From a bacterium (lineage in GTDB: Bacteria > Pseudomonadota > Gammaproteobacteria > Burkholderiales > Methylophilaceae): a stretch of DNA of 6,978 bases. The notes under the pieces are model-generated. The model made no database searches, was not told the DNA's origin, and saw only the letters and a list, made by a program, of their open reading frames with translations. Positions 1 to 6,004 of this stretch are shown here, piece by piece; within the stretch, counting starts at the first letter, position 1; every line of letters starts with the position of its first letter. The stretch covers positions 1 to 6,978 of the forward strand of contig DAIDAS010000154.1 of the NCBI GenBank assembly GCA_027310505.1, written 5' to 3'. Both the position numbers and the translations under genes were made by a program.

Positions 1-819
1 CTGCAGCAGGCACACCGCCTGATGACAGCCATCGGCTGCCAGTCACATGAAATCGACATCCGCCCAAGTTGCATACAGATGCTGAAAGATATCGGCCATC
101 CCTTTGCCGAGGGCAAGCCGGTGTTCGATGTCACCTTCGAAAACGTACAGGCCGGTGAACGCACCAGCCACCTGTTTCGCCTCGCCAACCTGCACGGTGG
201 GCTGGTGGTGGGCACCAGCGACCTGAGCGAACTGGCGCTGGGCTGGTGCACCTATGGCGTGGGCGACCAGATGGCGCATTACCACGTCAATGCCAGCGTA
301 CCCAAAACCCTGATCCAGTATTTGATCCGCTGGCTGGCCGATACCCGGCAGCTCGGCGCGGAAGTGGGCAGTATCCTCGAAACGGTGCTGGCAACCGAGA
401 TCAGCCCTGAGCTAGTTCCAGGCGAAACCGGCGGCCAACCCGCTCAGCACACCGAGGCCGTCATCGGCCCTTATGAGCTGCAGGATTTCAACCTCTACTA
501 CACCCTGCGCTTCGGCTACGCGCCGGCCAAGGTGGCTTTCCTCGCCTGGTCGGCATGGCACGACCGCAGCCAGGGTAGCTGGCCCGACATCCCAGAGGCG
601 ATGCGGAATCAATATTCGATAGGGGAAATCAAGCGCTGGCTCGCCGTGTTTCTCGAATGCTTTTTCAAGTCCAGCCAGTTCAAGCGCAGTTGCATCCCCA
701 ACGCACCCAAGGTCGGCTCGGGCGGCTCGCTCTCACCGCGCAGCGACTACCGCGCCCCGAGCGATAGCGAAGCGACGGCGTGGCTGGCTCAACTTGAAGA
801 GATACCCGACGTTGAGTAG
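1..819 (+). CDS. nadE: NAD+ synthase, glutamine-dependent long form (C-terminal part; 5' end off window)
   Basis: This enzyme makes NAD+ from deamido-NAD+, ATP and glutamine in the cytosol, the last step of NAD biosynthesis. The frame is open from base 1 and stops with TAG at 817-819, giving the last 272 residues of a protein usually about 540-680 residues long. The N-terminal glutaminase (nitrilase) domain and the SGGxDS ATP loop are therefore off the left edge. What is visible is the synthetase domain. It has the ENVQAGxR stretch near residues 47-53, the GTSDLSELALGW signature at about 71-82, the GDQMAHYHVN and VPKTLIQ segments just after it, and a KRS near 228-230 followed by PNAPK. All of these match my memory of the Mycobacterium tuberculosis-type long NadE. 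The gene converges on the - strand gene train. Nothing looks broken, and family identity is secure. Confidence 0.95.
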   Translation: MQQAHRLMTAIGCQSHEIDIRPSCIQMLKDIGHPFAEGKPVFDVTFENVQAGERTSHLFRLANLHGGLVVGTSDLSELALGWCTYGVGDQMAHYHVNASVPKTLIQYLIRWLADTRQLGAEVGSILETVLATEISPELVPGETGGQPAQHTEAVIGPYELQDFNLYYTLRFGYAPAKVAFLAWSAWHDRSQGSWPDIPEAMRNQYSIGEIKRWLAVFLECFFKSSQFKRSCIPNAPKVGSGGSLSPRSDYRAPSDSEATAWLAQLEEIPDVE

Positions 820-880
820 CCGGGCAATGGATAAGCAAATATGGATAAAGGCCAAGAAATCGTGGTATTCGAGCCCAAGA

Positions 881-925
881 TGGCTCCCCGATTTGGACTC
901 GAACCATGGGCTCATGGGTTAGCAG
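881..925 (-). pseudogene. 3' fragment of a tRNA-Asn-like gene (anticodon loop to CCA), possible att scar
   Basis: Read on the - strand, this stretch runs from an anticodon-loop-like CTGCTAA through a variable region and the T-loop signature GGTTCGAGTCC to TCGGGGAGCCA. Against a bacterial tRNA-Asn(GTT) recalled from memory it agrees at about 36 of 45 positions, including the last 11. The anticodon position reads GCT instead of GTT. The T stem no longer pairs fully, and the first bases of the anticodon 3' stem find no partner. Similarity stops at the anticodon loop: bases 926-956 match the tRNA 5' half no better than chance. It lies between the stop codons of nadE and the downstream PCMT homologue. 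It cannot be a functional tRNA. The best reading is a displaced 3' end left by an integrative element, or a decayed tRNA gene. The comparison rests on a recalled consensus, not an alignment program. Confidence 0.6.
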
Positions 926-951
926 TGCTTATTGCGGGCGGTTCCACCAAT

Positions 952-1626
952 CTATGAATGCCCGCCGGTCAGCGGAACAAACCCCACCAACAACACACAG
1001 TGCGAATGCACACGGCCATCCGCGTCTTTTTTCACCAGCATCAATTCCTGCGTCGTGAACGGCTGGCCAATGGGGATCGCCATGCGGCCGCCGGGTTTGA
1101 GTTGTTCTACCAGCGGCTGCGGGATATGGGTGGCGGTGGCAGTGACGATGATGGCGTCGAACGGCGCATGTTCGGGCCAGCCGGCATAGCCGGCTCCTGC
1201 GCGTACTTGCGCGTTGGCGTAGCACAGTTCCCGTAGCCGCTCCGCGGCGTCATGCGCCAGCGGCTCGACGATTTCGATGCTGTAAACCTGCCCTGCCAGT
1301 TCCGCCAGCACGGCAGTCTGGTAGCCGGAGCCGGTGCCGACCTCCAGCACGGTGTCGCGCTTGTCCACATGCAACAGTTCCGTCATCAGGGCGACGATAT
1401 AGGGCTGGTAGATGGTCTGGCCGTGGCCGATGGAAAGCGGCCGGTTGTCGCAAGCAAAGCATTCCTCCCCCGGCGGCACAAAGCGATGGCGTGGGACGCT
1501 GCCCAGCGCGACCAGCACTTGCGGCGAGAATTCGGCAATGCCGGTCATGGCGCTTGTTTCCTGCGCCATGAGGGCAATCTCATCCAGTATGGCGTGGTAG
1601 CCGTGTTTGTCAGTGCAGTCCGTCAT
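952..1626 (-). CDS. Protein-L-isoaspartate O-methyltransferase homologue, cytosolic, with altered active-site motifs
   Basis: Family members methylate L-isoaspartyl residues in damaged proteins using SAM, which starts their repair. The ATG at 1626 gives 224 residues, normal for the family, and sits 4 bases after the stop of the preceding gene; the frame is open further upstream but that part is not PCMT-like. No clear Shine-Dalgarno is visible, so translation may be coupled. Landmarks are VPRHRFVP (44-51), the SAM loop VLEVGTGSGYQ (93-103), the ribose-side acid E118, FDAIIVTA (156-163), LKPGGRMAIPIG (177-188) and the C-terminal FVPLTGGH. Two family-conserved positions differ. The Ser of GxGQTIS is Tyr73, and the Asp of the GDG motif is Ala145. 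The SAM fold is intact, so it probably binds SAM, but classical repair activity is doubtful. It has no signal peptide. It is 61% identical over 187 ungapped residues (hand count) to the PCMT homologue two genes upstream. Confidence 0.9.
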   Translation of the reverse strand: MTDCTDKHGYHAILDEIALMAQETSAMTGIAEFSPQVLVALGSVPRHRFVPPGEECFACDNRPLSIGHGQTIYQPYIVALMTELLHVDKRDTVLEVGTGSGYQTAVLAELAGQVYSIEIVEPLAHDAAERLRELCYANAQVRAGAGYAGWPEHAPFDAIIVTATATHIPQPLVEQLKPGGRMAIPIGQPFTTQELMLVKKDADGRVHSHCVLLVGFVPLTGGHS

Positions 1627-1630
1627 GGTG

Positions 1631-4075
1631 TCAGCAAGCCATCCGTTTTCCGGTCGCGTCGTGAAATACCGCCGCGGCCGACAGGTACAAAAGCACGGCG
1701 AGCGATGTGACCACGGTAAACCCGAGATGCAGGGCGAGCAATGCCGCCAGCACCGCCCCCACCACCGTCGCACAGGCATTGACGCCCCAGGCCCACGGCA
1801 ACAAGGCGGGCGCTGTCGTATCGAGCCGCGCCATGCCGAGCGGGAACGGCATGCCCATCATAAAAGCGAGCGGCGCAATCAGCGCCCCCGCGACCATGAT
1901 GCGCATGAAGTCGGGCAGCCCCATGCCATGCTGCATCAACAGCGGCGACGCGAGCAGGTAAAGGGGCAGCAGCAACGCGATGCCTGTCACCGGCCAGCCA
2001 ACCTGCGGCAGCCGCGCAGTGGGCAGCTTCGCCAGCAGGTGCGGCGCGCTCCGGCTGCCGAGGCCGGCAAACAGCAGGAACGCGCACAGCACCACCGCCA
2101 CTGCATACAGCGGATGACCGAGGTACAGCGTAAATTTCTGGATGAAGGCGATCTCGATGAAAATGAAGGCAAAGCCGATCAGCGTGAAATAGGCGAACAC
2201 CGACGACTTGCAGGGAGTGGTGCGTATGTCGCGCTGGTTGCGCAGACCCAGCCATAGCGGCAGCAGGATTAGCACCGCCGAAGCCAGCACCGCCTGCAGC
2301 AGGGTGGCGAGCAGGATCGGGTAGCCCAGCTCCAGTAATGACAGGCCGCCCCGCGCCTTGAGACGTAGGATTTCCGGCAAGGTCTGCCAACGGAAGAAGT
2401 GGAAAAAGTAAGGACGGTCGTCGGTGGGCGGGCGGAGGTCGAACTTGTAGTGGGCGATGAAATCTTGCCTGTGCGCGCCGGCCAGCGCAGTGATGCCGTC
2501 GTAAAAATAGGGCTGGTCGAGCACGTTGTAGCGGTTGCTTTCCTCGCGCGCCAAGCCAGGCAGCCATTCCACGTCAAACGAACGCGCCTCGGCAAAGGCG
2601 CGGATTTCGGCGATCTCGTTTGCGGTGAATTCGCCATTCTTCACCAACAACGTGCCGGTTTGCCAGCCGCGAATCAGCACCAGCCGTTGCCCGGGTGCGG
2701 CAACGCCTTCACGTTCCAGCGCGGTAATCGCAGTGACAGCAAGCTTGAGCAGGTCTCGCGGCGGCAAGGTGATCCAGCGCGTCAGCACCAGCATGCCACC
2801 CGGCGTCAGGTGTCTGAGATAGGATTGCAGACTTTCCACCGTGAACAGGTAGCTCTCGCTTAGACCATAGAGTCCGCTCGAGGCGGCGCCGAAGGTATCC
2901 ATCAATTCCAGTTGGATGAGGTCGTAGCGCGCATCGGTTGCCTCGACAAAGGCGCGCGCTTCCGCGACATGGATCACCACGTCCGGCCGACGGTACAGAT
3001 TGCCACTGAACTCGGCAAAGCGCTCGCGCACCACTCCAACCATACGCGCGTCGGCCTCCACAGCCTCCACCTGCCGGGCGTGGTGGACCAGCGCCTGCAG
3101 CACGCTGGCGCCCCCGCTGGCGCCCAGCACCAGCACATGCGGCGGCTGCAGCAGATGATAGGGCAGCGCCGAAGTGGTCTGATCGAGGTAGGCCAGCGGC
3201 TCCAGCCGCCCGTCGAAGCGCGTCAGCGCGGTGAGCGCATCGCCGTCGGTAAATATCGCGAGCTGCGGCGGCGGCTCTTGGGCGGCGTTGAGGCTCAGCC
3301 CCGGCGCGTGGCGGAACGGCACGCGTGGGCTCTCGACCACGGTAAGCAATCCGAGCAGGCTGGAGCGCTCCTCCACCACGCGCGTACCTGGCACCAGCTG
3401 GGCCTGGCTCAGGCTTTTGTATGGGGAAATACGCAATTCGCTCCAGGCTGACGGCAGGCCTGCCGTCATGACAAGCGCCATGATTGCAAGCAGCGGCAGC
3501 AACAGTCGTGGCTGCAGGCGGAACTGCCACACTGCGAGCGCCGCTGCCATCAGGCCCAGCAAGCCGATCGCACGCAGGGCCGCCATCGGCGGCAGCAGGA
3601 ACAGCAGCAGCACGATCAGCAGGCATCCGCCAGCGGCGCCGAACAGGTCGAAGCTGTAAATGCGGTGCGCCACTGCACCATAGCGGGCGAAGGTCAGCCC
3701 CACACAACTGGCGGCGAACAGGAAGGGAATCGAAAGCAGCAGGTAGCCCAGCAGCAGGTAGAGCGGCTGCCGCACATCCCAGAAGATTTCCAGCGGGTTG
3801 AACGGCAACATCTGCGCCAGGAGAAATGCTGCCGTTGCGCAGATGCCGAATGCCGCCGCACAGAGCGTGAACACAGCGCCGTAGCGTGGCAGGAGGCGCT
3901 CGCTCAACAGGGTCAGCAACGTGCCGCTGACACCATAGCCCAGCATCGCCAGGCTGATCATCATGTAGCCGAAATGATGCCACTGGATAATGGAAAAGAG
4001 GCGCATCAGCAGAATTTCGTAGGCGAGCGCCCCCGCTGAAACAAGCGCCATTGCAATGAGCGGTGGCCTTGGCAT
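1631..4075 (-). CDS. Polytopic membrane protein with central spermidine-synthase-like (SpeE-fold) domain
   Basis: The protein has 814 residues in three parts. The N-terminal part has about seven hydrophobic segments (roughly 4-30, 36-57, 66-90, 103-128, 147-162, 165-184, 190-206). A soluble SAM-methyltransferase/SpeE-like domain covers about 310-435 and is followed by a further soluble stretch to about 570 containing TDDRPYFFHFF (551-561). The C-terminal part has about seven more segments (584-804) with a GVNACATVVGAV motif at 764-774. The nucleotide-binding loop reads VLVLGASGGAS (314-324), with acids E337 and E340 on the next strand. The region YDLIQLELMD (384-393) aligns with the SpeE YDVIxxDSTD region, so Glu390 replaces the catalytic Asp. 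Together with the missing GGGDG loop, this argues against true aminopropyltransferase activity. Such fused membrane/spermidine-synthase-like proteins are widespread and their substrate is unknown to me. The ATG at 4075 follows the upstream stop by 3 bases. Confidence 0.85.
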   Translation of the reverse strand: MPRPPLIAMALVSAGALAYEILLMRLFSIIQWHHFGYMMISLAMLGYGVSGTLLTLLSERLLPRYGAVFTLCAAAFGICATAAFLLAQMLPFNPLEIFWDVRQPLYLLLGYLLLSIPFLFAASCVGLTFARYGAVAHRIYSFDLFGAAGGCLLIVLLLFLLPPMAALRAIGLLGLMAAALAVWQFRLQPRLLLPLLAIMALVMTAGLPSAWSELRISPYKSLSQAQLVPGTRVVEERSSLLGLLTVVESPRVPFRHAPGLSLNAAQEPPPQLAIFTDGDALTALTRFDGRLEPLAYLDQTTSALPYHLLQPPHVLVLGASGGASVLQALVHHARQVEAVEADARMVGVVRERFAEFSGNLYRRPDVVIHVAEARAFVEATDARYDLIQLELMDTFGAASSGLYGLSESYLFTVESLQSYLRHLTPGGMLVLTRWITLPPRDLLKLAVTAITALEREGVAAPGQRLVLIRGWQTGTLLVKNGEFTANEIAEIRAFAEARSFDVEWLPGLAREESNRYNVLDQPYFYDGITALAGAHRQDFIAHYKFDLRPPTDDRPYFFHFFRWQTLPEILRLKARGGLSLLELGYPILLATLLQAVLASAVLILLPLWLGLRNQRDIRTTPCKSSVFAYFTLIGFAFIFIEIAFIQKFTLYLGHPLYAVAVVLCAFLLFAGLGSRSAPHLLAKLPTARLPQVGWPVTGIALLLPLYLLASPLLMQHGMGLPDFMRIMVAGALIAPLAFMMGMPFPLGMARLDTTAPALLPWAWGVNACATVVGAVLAALLALHLGFTVVTSLAVLLYLSAAAVFHDATGKRMAC

Positions 4076-4078
4076 GGC

Positions 4079-4831
4079 TCAGTGCCCACCAGTCAGCGGC
4101 ACGAATTGCACCGGCAGCAGTTCACGCGTGCGCACGCGGCCTTGACCGTCCTTTTCCACCAGCACCAGCTGCTGCGGCATGAAACCGCTGCCGAGCGGGA
4201 TCACCATGCGTCCGCCGCGCTTCAGTTGCTGGATCAGCGGCGACGGCACATGGCTCGCCACCGCGGTCACGATGATGGCGTCGAAAGGCGCGTGTTCCTC
4301 CCAGCCATAATAGCCGTCCCCCGTCTTTACCTCGACGTTGGCATAACCATTGTTCTTGAGCGTTGCGGTAGCGCGGGTGGCGAGCGGTGCAATGATTTCG
4401 ATGGTGTAGACCGCCTTTGCCAGTTCACCCAGGATCGCCGCCTGGTAGCCGGAACCAGTGCCGATTTCAAGCACTTTCGAGTCCTTGTCCACTTGCAGCA
4501 GATCGGTCATGTAGGCTACCAGAAAAGGCAGCGAGATGGTCTGGCCGTAACCGATCGGCAGCGGCCGGTTGTGGTAGGCGTAGCGCTCAAGCTCCGGCGG
4601 CACGAAGCGATGACGCTGGACTTTTCCCATCGCCTTCATGACGTCATTTGACAACGCCCCCTGGCCGGTTTCCGATTGCGTTTCTTTTGCCAGTGCGATG
4701 ACTTCAGACACCAGAGCCCGGCGTTCGGTGGAGAATTTTTCCGACTCGTCAGCCCAAGCGCATGGCTGGACGATGACGAAGGCGGCGATGGCAAGAATCC
4801 GTAACACCTGACGCCTGCTTAAAACTACCAA
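4079..4831 (-). CDS. Protein-L-isoaspartate O-methyltransferase homologue with N-terminal export signal
   Basis: This is a PCMT-family methyltransferase carrying the usual motifs. With the start chosen here (TTG at 4831, 250 residues) these are RHRFVPP (73-79), GYGQTIS with the active-site Ser at 100, VLEIGTGSGYQ (120-130), TGDGYYGW with Asp172, FDAIIVTA (183-190) and FVPLTGGH at the end. In front of the enzyme is a signal-peptide-like segment: SRRQVLR, a hydrophobic run, then CAWA just before DESE, a good signal peptidase I site. The twin arginine fits a Tat signal, though a Sec signal is equally possible. The start is uncertain. A GTG at 4900 would overlap the PAP2 gene by 76 bases. The TTG at 4831 overlaps it by 7 and keeps the RR motif. 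A GTG at 4807 keeps only the hydrophobic part. Export would be odd for a SAM enzyme, and a membrane anchor is an alternative. It lies between the PAP2 and SpeE-like genes. Confidence 0.9.
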   Translation of the reverse strand: MVVLSRRQVLRILAIAAFVIVQPCAWADESEKFSTERRALVSEVIALAKETQSETGQGALSNDVMKAMGKVQRHRFVPPELERYAYHNRPLPIGYGQTISLPFLVAYMTDLLQVDKDSKVLEIGTGSGYQAAILGELAKAVYTIEIIAPLATRATATLKNNGYANVEVKTGDGYYGWEEHAPFDAIIVTAVASHVPSPLIQQLKRGGRMVIPLGSGFMPQQLVLVEKDGQGRVRTRELLPVQFVPLTGGH

Positions 4832-5652
4832 TCCAGCCTGCCTAGAGCGTACAACCCCAGGAACAGGAGAAGCGCAGGAAGTAACAGGGCCAGCCCGCAC
4901 CTCATGGCTGCCTGATGCAGATGGAAATATTCCAAAGGCGGCTGATCGACACGACGTAATTCAGCAATGGTCACCAGCAGCGCCAGCCACGCACCTCCCA
5001 GCGCATATCCCCCAAGCACGTCGCTGAACCAGTGCAAGCCCAGATACAGGCGGCTCAGGCCGATGATGAATGCCAATCCCAAGCCTGCGCCCAGCACCAA
5101 CAGGCAGTTGCGGGTACTTCTCAGTTCCCGCGCGATGAGATAGGCGGCAAACACGTAAATCACCAGGCTCAGGGATGCATGCGCGCTGGGAAAAGCCGGA
5201 TTGCTTTCGGAGATCAATGGCACGGCAGGGACCGGCCGGTTACGGTAGAGCATCCATTTCAGGGTCAGCACCGTCATGCCGGCACCGGCAAAACAGCCCA
5301 CCATGGCAAGCACGTCGAAACCGCGCTGCGCAAGCAGCAGCATCGCTCCGCACGCAACTGCAACCGCCAGTAACGCTGGAACATTGCCCAAGCGAGTGAT
5401 GATGACGAACCACTGGTCAAGCAACGGAGATCGCAGGTTTTGCCACCAGTAAAAGACGTTTAGATCGACAACGCCGAGCGCATGGTCGATCCAGATTTCC
5501 TCGATGAGTTCCACCAGCAGCCCGATCGAAGCCGCCGCCGACAGAATGCCCAGCACCACGATAAGGTACGAGACTGGCGTACCCTGGATGACATGCTGCC
5601 ATCGGTGTCGTCGCTTGAGAGTCCTTGAGTCAGGGTCAGCGTATTGCACCAT
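4825..5652 (-). CDS. PAP2-family membrane phosphatase (lipid phosphate phosphatase)
   Basis: The protein has 275 residues and all three PAP2 signature motifs: KWMLYRNRP at 132-140 (the K-x6-RP motif), FPSAH at 154-158, and SRLYLGLHWFSD at 200-211 with the nucleophilic His207 and Asp211. Several hydrophobic segments surround them (about 27-50, 90-110, 114-131, 160-175, 183-199, 212-231, 252-271), so it is an integral membrane enzyme. Family members remove phosphate from phosphatidic acid, undecaprenyl pyrophosphate or similar lipids; motifs alone do not settle the substrate. The start overlaps the end of the diacylglycerol kinase gene by 17 bases, which suggests translational coupling. An AGGA lies almost against the ATG at 5652, so the GTG at the next codon (5649) may be the true start. 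The kinase next door suggests the pair turns over one lipid phosphate. Confidence 0.93.
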   Translation of the reverse strand: MVQYADPDSRTLKRRHRWQHVIQGTPVSYLIVVLGILSAAASIGLLVELIEEIWIDHALGVVDLNVFYWWQNLRSPLLDQWFVIITRLGNVPALLAVAVACGAMLLLAQRGFDVLAMVGCFAGAGMTVLTLKWMLYRNRPVPAVPLISESNPAFPSAHASLSLVIYVFAAYLIARELRSTRNCLLVLGAGLGLAFIIGLSRLYLGLHWFSDVLGGYALGGAWLALLVTIAELRRVDQPPLEYFHLHQAAMRCGLALLLPALLLFLGLYALGRLDW

Positions 5653-6004
5653 TTCCTGCCGCCACCAGAAAAGCGATGAATACTATTGTGGCAGTCAGGG
5701 CAGTAACCAGTACGGCACCGGCAGCACAGTCCTTGGCCACCTTCATCATCGGATGATGCTCGGGGTGGAGATGGTCGATCACCCGCTCCAATGCGGTGTT
5801 GATCAGTTCTGCCGCCAGTACCAGGCCGGTCACGCTCAGGATCATCGCCCACCACAGCGCGGAAGGCTGCAGCCATGCCAGGATGGCGACCACCAGCAGC
5901 GCAAAAAAGCACTGCACACGAAAGCTAGACTCGCCGCGTAAGGCCTCGCCGATGCCAGCGCAAGCAAATCCCAGCCGTTCACGGAAAGGTCGATTCTTGA
6001 TCAT
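5636..6004 (-). CDS. dgkA: Diacylglycerol kinase, DgkA type (integral membrane)
   Basis: The protein has 122 residues, the size of E. coli DgkA. It transfers phosphate from ATP to diacylglycerol in the inner membrane, or to undecaprenol in some family members. The signature region is clear: AAELINTALERVID at 64-77, with E66, N69 and E73 at the positions of the E. coli catalytic-region residues, then KVAKDCAAGAVL at 88-99. An earlier GESSFR (24-29) matches the E. coli NEAAFR segment. Three membrane helices fit at about 31-46, 50-67 and 96-115 after an amphipathic N-terminus. The ATG overlaps the TGA of the radical SAM gene (ATGA, 4 bases). The stop lies inside the PAP2 gene. DHLHPEHHP (77-85) is unusually His-rich for the loop, which may be a lineage feature. 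An undecaprenol kinase role cannot be excluded. Confidence 0.92.
   Translation of the reverse strand: MIKNRPFRERLGFACAGIGEALRGESSFRVQCFFALLVVAILAWLQPSALWWAMILSVTGLVLAAELINTALERVIDHLHPEHHPMMKVAKDCAAGAVLVTALTATIVFIAFLVAAGNGAIR

Noticed and set aside
827..848. ATGGATAA repeated twice 14 bases apart
   Set aside because: It is a short, isolated repeat with no further copies or context, compatible with chance.
871..886. GAGCC/GGCTC inverted repeat as a terminator between the convergent genes
   Set aside because: It has only 5 base pairs with a 6-base loop and no T-run on either side. One arm is the end of the tRNA-like piece, so it may be chance.
680..915. Two small - strand frames over the end of nadE and the gap
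   Set aside because: They have Arg/Ser-rich or arbitrary products, no family match, and they overlap the secure nadE C-terminus and the tRNA-like piece.
902..920. Hairpin AACCATG...CATGGGTT
   Set aside because: The 7 pairs include a bulge, it lies within the tRNA-like fragment, and no T-run follows. There is not enough to call a terminator or regulatory site.
1607..2257. Long open frame on the + strand opposite the SpeE-like gene
   Set aside because: Its product is rich in Arg, Gln and His with no recognisable domain, typical of the antisense frame of a GC-rich gene. The - strand frame codes for a clear membrane protein.
2709..3983. 424-codon second - strand frame inside the SpeE-like gene
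   Set aside because: It is an out-of-frame shadow, Ala/Arg-rich and of low complexity. The 814-residue frame carries the SAM-binding loop and membrane helices.
4082..4651. Open frame on the + strand opposite the exported PCMT homologue
   Set aside because: It is antisense to a gene with complete PCMT motifs and has no family resemblance of its own.
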